Of a DNA stretch of 64,000 nucleotides, positions 1 to 12,800 are shown piece by piece. The DNA is from Lagopus muta (Eukaryota; Chordata; Aves; Galliformes; Phasianidae). Numbering within the stretch: position 1 is the stretch's first letter; each line of letters opens with the position of its first letter. Position numbers and translations under genes: made by a program. The DNA lies in contig NC_064437.1 of assembly GCF_023343835.1 (NCBI RefSeq), forward strand, positions 26,015,001-26,079,000, in the 5' to 3' direction. A model generated the notes under the pieces. It did no database searches. It was not told where the DNA came from and was given only the letters and a program-made list of their open reading frames with translations.

Positions 1-2508
1 GTAGGTCCCCACCACCCCTGCCCTCTCCCTTTGATTCCCTCCAAATCACCCTGCAGGATGTTGGACCTCCACAGCCTGTGGGATGGAGAGAGCTGGGGTA
101 AAGGGGATTTTCGTTATCGATCCCCAGAGTGCAAAATCTGCTGCTCTGGAGGATTTTCTTCCCAGCAATCAATGGAAATGTGTTTATCAGGAAAACGTGT
201 TTGACCTGGACAAGTGTTTTAGTGATGTAAACAGAGCTGGAGCAGGGAGAGGTGGAGATAAGGAGGGTTTGGAGCAGAGACAGACAGCGGCACAAAGGCT
301 GGGAGATGAGAAGGGCTGAGGTAAGGAGACAGAATGGAGGGGAGAGCCGTGTGGGGAAGGGCTGATGGGAGGGCAGTGGAAGTGCAGGGAGAAGGAAGGT
401 GATGGGAAGGCAGCCGTTCCCTTAAAATAGCACCAGGCAGGGCTAGTTCCACCCATGGAAATGGGTGGTGATGTGATGACGCTTTACTTGGCCCCAGTGG
501 TACCCATACAGGTGATGCTGTCCCTGCTCCTCATTCTGCGGGCCTTGGTAAGGCCCCATCTGCTCATGGTGCAGCAGATCTCTCTGACAAACTTCTCTCC
601 TCTTTTTTCTCCTCTGTCTTGTGACTCGTCCCACAAGATCATCGAATTAAAGAGGCCTCGATTAGAGGCTTTAATTAGATCCTGGTTGTTGGGTCTGCTG
701 ATCTCATGTCCACTTTGGTGCCACCCAGCAGCACAGCTGACCCAGGTTGGAAGCAGTGAGGGATTCGAGCTCAAGCAGGCTTCCTCTTCCAACTGTGCTT
801 TCTTGGATGTGGCACTGTCCTGCACCCCAGGTTGACACCAGTGACTTTATAACAAGGCTGCTTGGTCTCGTAAGGCAGTCTGGGTTGCCTGATCAGATAG
901 ACAGATTTCAGAACAGATTACAGGACAGATTTCAGGAGAGACACCACCGCCGCTGTGGGCAGAGAGATGCAGCAGGGATGCATGCGGTGGCTGGGTTGGG
1001 CTGTGCATGCCCTGCAGCACCAAGACGGGAGTGATGGTGATACTCCTAACACCCCAACATGCATCCAGGACCACGGTGCTGTTTATTTTAAACCCGTGAA
1101 GCTGGGGAACACCCCAGCACTGGAGCAAGAAGCACGAATCCTGCTCCTAACAGGATTAATAATTCAAGAGGCTGTGTTAAACAGAACACCCAGGGGATGA
1201 AAAGAGATACATCTCCAGGGCTTTGTGGTACAAATCGAGTCATTAACTACCTGTGGCTGTAAGAAAATTCCTGCTGTAGGCAGCACGTCCCTACTGGTGC
1301 TTTCTCTCCCTATCTTGGTGATGTTCTGTGGATGCTCTGCTTTGCTTTCTCCCCTCCCATCAGTTCTGCAGCTGTTTTCTTAAACACTTCAGCTCCTGTC
1401 CCAAACATGAGGAATGGGAGCACTGTGGGATCTGTACCCACTGCTGTTATCCTCCCTAGTACCATGTCTCCATCGCAGGATCCTCTTGTTTATTGGTAAT
1501 GCTCTACTGAAAAAGACCTTTTCATGGGATAGGATGTGGGGGAGCCCGGGGAAAAATGAGTGCCCAGACTTGGCTGAGCAGCCTGTGGTTGGGTTTGCTC
1601 AGTGCACACATGTGGTTTTTTTTGGCTGTGTTCACTTTATGTGGCTGGAAGGGGCCCAGGCCCCAGGGAAAGCACCCAAATATGTCACAGCCAAGGTTCC
1701 AGGAACAGGGATGAAGAAAATTGGGCAATGCCCATCCCCTATGGGATGCTGAGGCCCTGTGCCCTTCATCTCCTACCACACTCTGCCCCATGGGGAAATG
1801 CGCACAGCTCTGATGGAGAGTGTGGTGATGGTGATGTGGGGCTGGGTGTGATGGAGGCTGCAGGCAAGATTGATGGGCAGATCGAAGAGGCAGAGGAAAG
1901 AGAGACAAAGGTTAAGAGTATAAATAGGCTTCAACCCAGAGCGCAAGGGACTGGTGAGGGAGGATTGGTGGGGAATAAAGGGTGCAGGATAAACAGTGCA
2001 TGGAAGTGGTGAGATGAGAGCATTACCAGGAGCATTACACAGAGGATGGGGATAGGGTCCCTGTTGTCCCCAGACATGAAGGACTGGGCACAGGCTTGCT
2101 TTGCTGGTGGGAAGAGAAGCAGAGGGTGCAGTGAGACCCTCAGCAGGAATGCTTGTGTAGGCCAAGAGCAGTGACACCCAGCAGGGATGTGCCATGGAAC
2201 GACACCATTGGCATACCCCAAAACCCTGTGCCAGCATATCCATACGCTGGGAAGAACTGGGTGTGCATACATATGCATACATACGTGCTGCTGTTAGCAC
2301 TACTATTTGGGTTTTCTGCTGCTTTCAGGGGGCACATATGGGGAGAGAGGCAGAGCACTGTGTGATGGCTTTACAACTTCCCAACCTGCTGAGTCGTGTT
2401 CTTGGTGGCTTAAAATAGGCTGTTATTAATGTGTCAGAATGACGGGCTCCCTTTGATTGTCAATTATCCTTTTTTATGATATCTTCAAAAGCACTCTCCA
2501 ATAGCACC

Positions 2509-2531
2509 AAAAAAAAAAAAAAAAAAAAAAA
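2509..2531. repeat. Poly(A) tract, 23 A
   Basis: Uninterrupted A run following AATAGCACC. No retroposed gene can be recognised immediately before it. Confidence 0.9.
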
Positions 2532-2782
2532 TTCCAGGTGATTTACTCCCCTTTATAATTAGATTTGGTAATGAGGCTCTGCTTTATAACAGTGCAGATC
2601 AGTGTCCAAGAAGCAGAAATCCTGCCAGCAGGCTCCCAGCCTTACCTCAAGACCCATACCCTCCACTGAGCTCACATGGGAGATGTGTGGACACCTCAGC
2701 TGGGTCACCAGCACAGTATTGCTGCAGGATGCATCCCCTCCAAAATTGTGGGGGTGTTCTTCCTTTTTCTCTCTATCTTAGG

Positions 2783-2965
2783 TAATGGAAAAGACCTTCA
2801 GGATCACCAGGTCCAACCATCAGCCTGTCCTACCAAGACCCACCATACTAACCCATGTTCCCATCCAGGGATGGGGACTCCACCACCCGATCCAATGCTT
2901 GGCCATCCTCCCCATGAAGAAATTCTTTCTGCTGTCCAACCTAATCCTCCCCTGGCACAACCCCC
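2783..2965 (-). repeat. CR1 LINE 3' fragment
   Basis: The plus strand shows the reverse complement of a CR1 3' end: GAAAAGACCTTCAGGATCAC, then GGGATGGGGACTCCACCACC, GAAGAAATTCTTTCTGCTGT and a CCCCTGGCACAAC end. Diverged and truncated. Confidence 0.75.
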
Positions 2966-3950
2966 AGGAGGGATGCCTCTTGGTCACTCCAAATAAGGGG
3001 GGCAATGATGAGACAACCAATTTGAAATTGCTGATGAAAAAAAATTAAGAAAACTGGAACTACTTAAAAAGAAAATCTGCCTTGAGAAGCGATATTTGAA
3101 GCGTTGCCATTTAGTGGACTCACATGGAGCATGGCAATTAAAAGCTGGCTAAACTTGATTGGCAGGAATTAGAACCCATGCCAAAGCCTGGCACAAGCGT
3201 GTGTCTCTCCCACCTGCTTGTCCTTCCTGATCCTTCAGACCTTTACCAGATGCCAAGCAGACAAATGATGCTAAATTAGCTGCGCTCCTTCCCCCTTGTT
3301 TCATTTATTTTATTTTTCAAAACCAACAGCTTGGAAATAAATGTCCCCTCAAGGCAGCACAGTCTCCAGGTTGAGTTACTTTCCTTCAATCTTATCAGCA
3401 GCCCCTTTGCCCCTACAACCCCTATCCTTGGTCCCATCAGCAGCTTCATCCTTGGGCTCTCCTGGTACCTCCTTCAGTAGGGTCTGCAATTATTTGTATT
3501 TGGGAATTGCATTTGAAAGACGAGATGATGTTTTGGGAGTTGTTTTCTGTTAGGTTTAATTCATTTTTAATCAGCTGACGGTAACGATTTGATACAGACC
3601 ATCTTCCTGAACCGAAGTTAATCACTGCTGAGCAAGCCTTTCACTTTGCGTTATTTAGAGAGGCATTTTAGAGAAATACTGTTGGAGAGGTTATTTAACC
3701 ATGTATTTGTTTTCATTGTGTACACAGCTCTTTCATGGTCTTCCCGGCATTTAATGCAGAGAGATTTTATTTATTTTTGTCATTTGGAGGGAATTTAGCC
3801 CTGCCAAACTGCTTGGGATTGGTGGCCCTGGAGGCTGCAATAATCTGCACAGACCATCTGGGCTGCAGCCCAGGGGACTGGAAAGCCCTGTCCCCATCAG
3901 ACCAGTTCTAGATCTCTCATTTTTGGAAATAGAAAGGCAGGGAAAGGCAC

Positions 3951-4162
3951 CATAGAATCACAGAATGGGCAGGGTTGGAAGGGACCTCCAGGATCACAAA
4001 TCTCCAACCCCCTGCCACAGGCAGGGCCACCAACCTCCACATTTAATACCAGCTCAGGCTTTCCGGGGTCCCATCCAACCTGGCCTTGAACACCTCCAGG
4101 GATGGATAGGGTATCCACTGGGCAGCTGTTCCAGCACCTCACCACTCTCTTGGTAAAGAGCC
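3951..4162 (-). repeat. CR1 LINE 3' fragment
   Basis: It starts ATAGAATCACAGAATGGGCA then GGTTGGAAGGGACCTCCAGG, the terminal CR1 signature in reverse, and continues through CACCTCCAGGGATGGATAGG to GGTAAAGAG. Confidence 0.8.
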
Positions 4163-4224
4163 ATGATTGCACCAAGATGAGCCAGATCCCAGTTTTTGCT
4201 CCCAGAGCACTTGGAGGGTTGATT

Positions 4225-4325
4225 ATTAAATGGGGAGGTTGGTGGCCCTACATATGGCAGGGAGGTTGGAGATTCATGATCCTTGAGGCCCCTTCCAACC
4301 CTGCCCATTCTGTGATGATGGGTTG
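4225..4325 (+). repeat. CR1 LINE 3' end, opposite orientation to its neighbour
   Basis: CCTTGAGGCCCCTTCCAACC then CTGCCCATTCTGTGATGATG is a plus-oriented CR1 terminus. With the copy at 3951-4162 it forms an inverted repeat: plus-strand frame 3965 and minus-strand frame 4332 both begin MGRVGR and share a DH/ESPT segment. Confidence 0.7.
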
Positions 4326-4783
4326 GCAGCAAACTCAGAGCAGGAGATGGAAAATGGGGCCATGTGGGCTAAGACCCTGACTTATGAATTGGACTGGCTG
4401 AAGAGTCTCCTGGCAAAGGATTACCTGACCACGGTGGCAGTCAGGCAGATCCCCTGGGCAAGTCTGACTGATGCTCGGTGAGAGGCAACCTGAGGCTCCA
4501 GATGGAAGCTGAAAGCCAGGGAACTTAGTGTGCCCCATCCACCCAAATCCTTCCCTCTGACTCCCAAATCCCCTTCCACCCTCTATTATATCCACCCTAT
4601 CAGAATCTAGAAATAGTAGCTGCACCATCTCCCTTTGGTCTGCTTCGACAGAGCTGGAATTAGCCAAACCTCCTCCATGTGTTTATTCCCCTTTTTCACC
4701 CTTAGCTCTGAGCCGTGCTCCCTCCCAGTGCCGCCGATCCACTCAGAGCTCTGCATCTGATAAAGAAAGGCAGCATTCCACCC

Positions 4784-4826
4784 CACACACACACATATAC
4801 CCCCCCCCCCCCCCCCCCCCCCCCCC
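4784..4826. repeat. Short (CA)n next to a C27 homopolymer
   Basis: CCACACACACACACATATAC leads into 27 consecutive C (4800-4826). On the minus strand this is G27. The homopolymer length may be uncertain because of sequencing error. Confidence 0.9.
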
Positions 4827-4849
4827 AACCGCAGATGCATTATTTATGA

Positions 4850-5005
4850 CTCGCATCGATCGTGGGAAATAACCCCAGGGTATTCCAACCCGATCGAAAT
4901 CGCGGTTCGCACCGCAGCCTTAATTACCCGCCGGCCCTTCCCAGCGCCCGCGGTCCCAGCGGGGTGGGTCCATCAGCTCCACCGAGCACTGCCCGCACAC
5001 AGAGT
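4850..5005. promoter_or_regulatory. Small isolated CpG-rich cluster
   Basis: Dense CpG, for example CGCATCGATCG, CCCGATCGAAATCGCGG and CGCCCGCGG, inside CpG-poor DNA 12 kb upstream of the first TNR coding exon. It could be an alternative promoter, a non-coding TNR exon or a regulatory element. No splice site was assigned with confidence. Confidence 0.3.
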
Positions 5006-6389
5006 GGGCATCCTCGCATCCCCAGCCCTGCTGCTTTCGCTCCCTGCCGCCTCTCTCTGCTCTCCTCTCAGTGCTCAGGAGCTCTTTAGTACCTTCTTTA
5101 GTGTTTCCCTGCCTTGACAGTTCTTATGCGAACAAATGAAGCTACCTCTCCATCTTCCTGATGGACCGAGCAGGTTCAGCTCTCTGCATCTCTCCAGTGA
5201 GGCAGTCTCCCCACCCTCTGGTGATTCTGTGACTCTTTGTAACTGCACTGATTCCATGTACTCCTCTGCTGACAGGCAGAGCAGAGCACTCCAGCTCAGC
5301 ACTCTCAGAATGGTGCCCTTTCCCTGCACAGCTCCTCCCGTTCCCCCATACAGTCCCATCTTCCCAGATGATGCCCCAAGGATGGAGAAGTCCATCCTAG
5401 CACCTTCTCCAGTGCCAGGTTTAGGTGCTCACAGATTTAGCTGGCAATGTTCTGCGCTCCTACACACAGAGTAAGGGCTGCGATGAAGCAAAGAGCTGTG
5501 TTATGATGCTTTGGTCACTCTGGATAAGCCACACAGACTTCTTAAGAAACTCTGCTCTACTCTTAACCATTCCCATGAGACTCAGAGAGATACAGCACTG
5601 CCAGACCCCAAAAACCACAGGTATGGTGCTGATGCCAAGCAAAAAACACTCCTATCAGGGCTGATGGAAGAGCCTTCCAACATCATTTCTGAGTGAATGG
5701 GGTGGTTTAGGGAAGGTGCTGTGGTCACAGGCGAATGGTTTTGGCAGCATCCAAAGTACAGCAGCCATACAGAGAGGAGCACCAACGGGATGCAGTGCTC
5801 AGGGCTGCACCACGAGAATTTGGGAAAGTTGGGAGTTTGGGGAAGTCGGTACTTCTGCAAATGAAACACTTCTTTCCCTACAATAATGGGATTAATGAAG
5901 AGATTAAGCTGTGCCTGGAGCTGCTGCCAGCTGTAGGTATGGGAAATCAGAGAGGGTTGGGGATGCTGCTCTGCCTAGGCAGGAGGAGAGGAGCTCTGGT
6001 GGCTGGAGCAGAGGCCTTGCCCAGCAGGGAGCTGCAATGGGGATGAGCAGGAGGCTAGTGGAAAGAAAATGCCAGTAATTAGGCTACAGCAGATGTAGAA
6101 ATGCTGGAATTATGATGGAGGATGGGGTGAAGATACCCACTCAGGGCCAGTGCTAGTCAGCGTAGTGCTGTAACACCACAGACCTGAGCACCAGCTCCCA
6201 CCCAGGTACTGATTCCAATCGCAGCACTCTAGCAGAAGGGCTGGTAGAGGAAGCAATAACAGCAAAACACAATAAAACTGTAGTGAAAAATAATTAAAAG
6301 ACAGCTGCCGGCATGGGGATGAGTAGGAATACAGGGAGGGAGGCTGTTACAGTGCTACCTAAGGGAGGCAACGAGGAGCAGTGCTGGTG

Positions 6390-6640
6390 GTGGTAATGGG
6401 GCTGCTGGAGACCACAGGGTGTCTGGATGGAGGCACAGATCTTGGAATTGTAATGGGAATAATTATGACTCTAATGGGGAGGTAATAAAGATAATGGTAT
6501 CGTAATTGAGGAGGGGATAGCTGGAGAGGAGGAGGCGCAGATAACAGCCTTGTAAAGGAGATGATAAGAGAGATAATGGATGGTAATGGAGTTGTTGTTA
6601 AAGGTAATGGAGTTATAATGAGGTGACGACTGCAGCAGGT
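6390..6640. repeat. Purine-rich degenerate GGTAATGG-type low-complexity tract
   Basis: Repeated approximate units such as GGTAATGGAGTT (twice near 6580-6615), TAATGGGG and GATAATGG. It is a decayed simple repeat rather than a clean minisatellite. Confidence 0.5.
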
Positions 6641-8580
6641 AGAAGGGATGGTTGGTTTAACGAGGACCATGATGCAGAGATGACTGTATTTCTAATTGGC
6701 TGTGACAGGCAGTGGTGGAGGTGACCAGGAGGCTAATATCAACTGAAGGGGTCAACCACTAAGACAAACACAGACATGCAAAGAGCACGGCAGAACTGTG
6801 GTCCCTGGGGACACAGCGCAGAGGTGATGGGCAGCGGGGATGCTGTGCTGTAGTATGAGGAAAAGGGCAGAAGAGATGGAAAACAAGCCCTGAGCAAACC
6901 CTGAGGTTTTCTTCAGGTTTCTGAACCCAAGAGACGGGGATGGAGGGCAGCCCATGGCAGGGATGAAGATGAGGAGCGCCTGCAGCGGAGATGACAGTGA
7001 CTGGGACGAGCCAGTGGCTGCTGGGCAGGGATGGGCCCTTTGGGCTGCACTGTGTGGCAGTGACTGGCTGGGACAGACACATGAGTGAGCTCATCGGCTT
7101 GCAGCGATGCTGGCACAACTGCAGGGAATGAGGCAGAGCATCTGATTCACCCACCTCCTTCTGAAGCTCAGCACAAGGTCCCCAGCCCTTCCGTCAGTCA
7201 CATTAATGGCCATTTTTGAGTTCCTGCAGGTGATTTCTTGTGCAGCCCCACCACGACGCTCCCAGACCACTCCTGCAGGACTTGGAGAAACCCTGCACGC
7301 CCCAGAGGTTGGATTAGCTCTGTGAAGGCAGCTCGGGGCATGCCCTGCTGCCATGAGCACACTTGACTCTAAATGCCCTGGAGGATGTTCTCCTCCAGGC
7401 TGGTTTGAAGCCTGTCCTAATGAGCTGGATGGGAGGGAGGGCTGAAGCTCAGCCCACACAGGGTTCCTGCACTGCGACTCTTGGCTCTCCTCCATTCAAG
7501 AAGCAAAGAGCTTGGGCTCTCCTTAGCTCTCGTTCTCCTTCCCATGCACTTAGAAAGTAGTTTTCCACAGCCATTAAACTGATGGCGTATTGGAGTGTGT
7601 TCTGCTTGTGTCTGTGCATCTGCTCTCCTCATTGCTGGGTCCCTGTTTTCATTTCCCTTTCTCTGCAACTCCTTTAGGGCCTCATATCCACCAGGTCTCT
7701 TAGCCACCTTCCTCTTGTCCCTCTGCATCGAGATGGCTTGTTTAGGTGCTTCTAATGCAGTCGTTTTAGGTAATTGCCAGCTTCCCTGCTCTCTTCATCC
7801 CTCAGATTATCTTCCCTAGAGATGTCACCTACCAGTTCCCAGAGATTTTTTGCAGACCATTATCCTCATTCTGCTGTTCTCACTCCCCTTCTCTTGGCAC
7901 TGTGCACTCCATTATTTTGTGATTTATTTCCTGAAATTACATCCTACTTTTTTTTTTTCCCCCCCCCCAAGCAGTTCTTGTTTATTAGCCCAAATCAAAG
8001 CCAGAGTAGCAGCTTCTCCAGTAGCTCTTCCCAAATCATTGGAAATGAGATGTTATCCTCATACACCCCAAGAATGGAACAACTCCATGCTGCTGTATCA
8101 CTTTCCCATGAGGTGTTGGTGGATTTGAAGGTTCCATTACCAACAGGTAATGATAGACCCGGGGTTTGAAAAGTCCCCTTTACCCACCTACCTCCCCATG
8201 CTGACTCTCTTGAGGGCTGGTACGCATCCAAGTCATCCGTTCCCAATTCCTTACTAAACTTTAGAAGAAAGTCCCATTCTTTCTTGCCATTTGCTGGTAT
8301 TTTCTAGGCAGTGCCTCCTCCCTTTATCAGCAAGCCAGCATGACTACAATGCTATAACCTTTGTAGTTGTGCTTCTGCTTTTAAGGGGTACAATTTGGTG
8401 AGTTGAAAGTGGCATCTGCCTGGGAAAGGGAGAAGCATCCTTTAAGTGCCTCAAGCACCTGTGAAGGAAATGAAAGAGCTAACAACTAAAGAAAAGTCAA
8501 GGTGAAGAGCTAGAAAGAAAAGAACTAAGGAGATTGCCTCTGAGATAACCTAAAGGTTTACTTCCACTTACAGATGTGGC

Positions 8581-8600
8581 TTTTTTTTTTTTTTTTTTTT
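8581..8600. repeat. Poly(T) tract, 20 T
   Basis: Uninterrupted T run; an A-rich tract follows 125 nt later (8725-8775). Confidence 0.9.
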
Positions 8601-8724
8601 GCTTTGGTCTTAATCAGCTTCTCAATAGAAAAACTTGAAGTCGAATTAACCCAGCACACCAAAGGACAAAGCAATTGCAGGTCCCCTGGCTGGTTGCCAG
8701 ATCAAACTCCACTATATACAGTAA

Positions 8725-8775
8725 CAAAAAAAAAAAACAAAGGGGAAAAAAGTAAAAAAAAAAAAGAAAAAGAAA
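8725..8775. repeat. A-rich low-complexity tract
   Basis: Runs of A broken by G or C (AAAAACAAAGGGG, AAAAAGAAAAAG). With the T20 tract at 8581 it could fold back, but the spacer shows no known element. Confidence 0.8.
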
Positions 8776-9434
8776 CACTAAACTACAACAGGTCTCCCAA
8801 AGGGAAAACAGGCAGTGAGGGTGAAGAAAAGGAGGGGAAATTGAAAGAGAAAGTTGGCCTGGCTCCAGGGCTGACTTGCACATAGATCCTTTAATGGCCA
8901 ACCAGTTGTGGCTGCCCTGGGAAGTTGGTGAAAAAATCCCATTGGTGTCATCACCAGAGGCTCCAATCTTGGTAAATAATGATGAATTGTGAGCAGTGTC
9001 ATGCAGTGAAAATCAAGGAGAGAAATAGTGCCTAAAAGAGGAGTTACAGCAGCCAGCTCTCACCCCTGAGGTGCTGCTTTTGCTTGAATAGAAGAATTAG
9101 GATGTCTCATGTTTCCAGTACAGGGCTGGCCAGAATGCTCAGAGCTCCTTGCAGAGAGTTCAGAACATCTGCTTGTCAGTGTGGAACAGAGCTGCTCAAT
9201 GGAGGGAAATAATAATAATAAAAAAAATGAAGAAGCAAAATGCAGCATCCAAGTTAAGGGCAATTCCATGGGGTGAGGGCTGACCTCTCCTTTCACTTGG
9301 GTATCAGCATCTGGGCACAAGCTCAGGAAGTTCTTGGAATTACCAGAGAGAGAATAAGAGAGTAAAATAACTGAATGAGATCAACTCCCCAGCATGCAAG
9401 ATACGTTACTGGTGTTATCTTGGCTGTTGTCAAT

Positions 9435-9885
9435 GCCCACAGATCAGCAAACGTGCTTCAGGTTCCTGAGAAACAGTGCCCTGCGGGCAGGAGCATAATC
9501 AATCAGTATATGGAGTATAATCAATGAATACACAGATGCTATAATTAAGAAATATACAAGAAAGTTAGGCTAAACAGATTATCACACTAAAGAAGAATGG
9601 ATAGAAATCTTACCCCTGTCCTAGGCTTACTGAGAAGACTCCAACAAGAGCGATCTCCAAAAGAGATCCTTCCCCAGTGTAGCCAGCTCTTACATGAATC
9701 TAGGAGAGGTGGAGCCAGGCTTCCACCTGGTACACAGATGAATTGCCCTCACCTGTGCTCCCAGGGCTGACTCATTGCTCTCCTCAGGTGGTCAATCAGA
9801 GGTTCAGGCCATAGAGCAGGTCTTGCAAGATGTGTTAGCAATGCAGCTAGCAGCATTGCCCTGCAACTTGTAGGATTTAACAGCT
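9435..9885 (-). mobile_element. Possible solo LTR of a galliform endogenous retrovirus
   Basis: On the minus strand the block reads TGTTAAATCC near one end and closes near CATTGACAACA. It has a promoter-like TCATGTAAGAGCTGGC and then a CT/GT-rich U5-like segment. The sequence looks like an avian LTR I have seen, but I cannot name the family. No internal retroviral genes and no clear target-site duplication are visible. Confidence 0.35.
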
Positions 9886-12800
9886 TAGGATACTCCTTCT
9901 AAGAGTGGTTTTAACTAGCCAATTACATTTTTTTTATGGCAGGGTGGATAACTCTCTCAATTTCATAGCGCGATCCACAGAAAGTCATTTTCTATTAAGC
10001 TCTTTATTGCTTTCAAGGGGGCAAAAAAAGCAAAAAAACGCAACCGAAGTTACATTTTCCCAAAGTTTTATGGTGTTTTGTTGTTTTTGTTTTTGTTTTT
10101 TAACTTCTTAGTGTAAGTCTCGCAGGGATTCATATGTCAGACTCTCCACTTCTGGCATCCATGGTTGTTTGGTTGGGAGTGACTTTGGGGTACGTTGCAG
10201 CCCCACAGCTCAGCTTGGAGGCTCCAGGTGTGGCTGGGAGCCAGCTTTGGGCTGTACCTCAAGGTTTCAGACCAGGGTTAGGTAAAACAGCACAGGGGTT
10301 TTTGTGGTTCCAGGCCGTGACTGTGGATAAGCAGTGGGGAAAATCAGCTTCCATTCAAAAATTGGGAATCCAAAAATCTCCTACAGGCACAGGCTGCTGC
10401 CAGCCCCAGTGCTCCTCTCACCTTTGGGAATGATACTTCCTAAGGCATCCGTGATGCTGCTGCCTTCATGCTGATTTGTTGCTGACCTCGTCAACATTAG
10501 AAATTGGCTCTTTCAGGCTCAGAGGAGGTGTGCTCAGCCCTTTGCAGGGGCTGAGCATCCCTCGGCTCATGTTGCACAGCTATGCACGTGTTTGGTCCTC
10601 ATTTTGTCATGTCTTTGGGGGATGGAGCTGGTATTCCACTGGTGGGAACAAAAAGTTGCTGCTGATGGCCCCGAGATGTCTTCTTCCTTGGCAGAGAGAA
10701 GAACAGGAGAGAGCAACGGGCCTGGATGCCAGCCCAGGCAGAGTCAGCATTTGGGTGTGCAGAAGCTCTAACATGACACCATCAGAACTGGGACTTAAAA
10801 TATAACAAACTAAAGCCATGTTCTCAGCCCCAAGCTGTCCCTGAGCCCCATGGAGGACAAAACCATCCCGTCTCCATCGCAGTGACCAGGAGGTTGCAAA
10901 TGAATCTTTGGGTTCTGTTTTCCTGCAGGTTTTTTGCAGGCTCAGAGGGCTGCCCCCAGCAGCACAGGGCTGCCTGCCAGCCCCTTGGGGGCTTTGGCAA
11001 CCAGTAGCTTTTTATGGATATTTGAGCTTTGATGGAAGCTGGGGAGCTCCTGAATGCAGCCATCCACCACAGCGTCTCTCCTGCCCTGACCTCTGTCCTG
11101 TTTGCTGTGTGTAATAAGACAGGAGAGCAGCAGGCCATATCAGTGAGTAGGTTGGGTTTGCTGAATCTGACCAGCTGTTCTGCTCCCAGCTGGCATCAGG
11201 GGCTGTTTGCTCCCACGTTCCTGCAACCAAAAATCCCTACCTTTCACACCTCTGTGCTCCAGCTCCATGCATACTTTTGGCTCTTCCCACAGTGCTGTAA
11301 TTGCTGTCCAAGAGATCTCATTGCTCAGGTCAGCAAGCCCTGCACAGAAGATCACAGTGCATCACTTACCACTATTTATCCATCCACTGGAACAAAAGGG
11401 GAGGAGGGCAGCAAGAAAGTGTGCTTCAGATGGCTGTGGCTAATTTGGGCTTTGAAATGATAAGACTCACAAATTCAGAGAAACAAGAGGTGCTGAACTA
11501 GCCTTCTCTGAGCAGGAAAGGGCAACTGCACATATGTGCGTGTGGGTGCTGGGTACTGAGGGAGAGGAGGGAACTGAGCCAGCAAGGCATATGGCACATC
11601 ACTGCCACACAACCAAAGTATAACCTTAAAATTGATTTTAAGTGCAGGCTTGTAAACAGTCCAACCCAGCTCTCATGGTGCTAGGGGGAGAATTTCAGTG
11701 AGCAGTATCAAGCTGGATCCCACAAAACCTGACAGACCGGCAGGCGTGCTTCCAAGCTCCCATGCCCTGCACCAGCTCCAAGCTCAGCAAAATTACATTA
11801 TGCATTTATATCCACTCCTTAACGAGGTACTTGCTTATTATAGGGCAATAAAAACCCAGCCTGGCTTGGGTCCTCAGTGCCAGCCCACACTGAGGCGCTG
11901 CTGTTTCCCAAGCATCTTGGTTTTCCCTGCAGGGTAAAGCACTGGGATTGTTTCTTGTTCCTTCAGGGGGATGTAGATAGGTGGGTTTCCCACTCTCTCT
12001 CGAGGCAGTGTCAGGAAAGAAACAGGGAGCCCATCTGGGTATACAGCAGGGAATGGGGGCCTGCTTGAGGCTAAAGAATAGGAGAGCAGCCCTGGATCTG
12101 GGGCAGCCACGAGCATCCCAGTGCAAAGCCGGGGCTGCCACCTCCTCTCTGTACACATGCATGCAGCTCATCTGAGGCAGAAAAAAAAATAAATAAATAA
12201 AACAGATTAACCTATCTGACAGTACAGCCAGGATGTGTCAAAACCAGCCTGGCTGGCTGGCTCGGAAAAAAAAAGTGGTTATTACTGCAAACTCTATATA
12301 CATTATTTATCAAATGAAGTCTCTGCAGCAGGTCCACGATTCATTTCCCTGCTCAGGTTGTCTTCTCAATGGTAGAAACCAGCCCGAGCCCTGCAGTAGG
12401 TCTGGGGGTGAGCATCTCACCGCCCTTCTAAAACACTGGGCTCTGCAGAGGGGATGCATTGTGCCCAAGCAGTGCCTTCTGGACACGCATCCGGCTTCTG
12501 GATGCACATGTGGATGTGTTGCACACATTAATTTGCATCGTTACCAGGCAGGGGCAGCGGTTGGCAGTGCTTTGGAGGAGCTGGGATGGGAGCATCCCAG
12601 GCTGGGTAATTCGCATCCACTGCAGCTATGCACACAGCTCTGAGGAGGAGCAAGACGGCTCACGCACTAATGAAACATGACAGCAAGCAGCAGATACACG
12701 AGCACGAGGCTTTGCTGCCTTTCCTGGAGCTGTGTGCTGAGAGCAAACAGGGAAAAATAAAACCCATGCACGTGGCTGAGAGGGACCCAAAGCCAGTGCT

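Noticed and set aside
83-319. 78-codon frame at the window start
   Set aside because: No domain, no splice context and strongly charged low-complexity C-terminus.
6390-6640. CRISPR-like or minisatellite array
   Set aside because: Units are irregular in length and sequence, with no spacers; the DNA is vertebrate.
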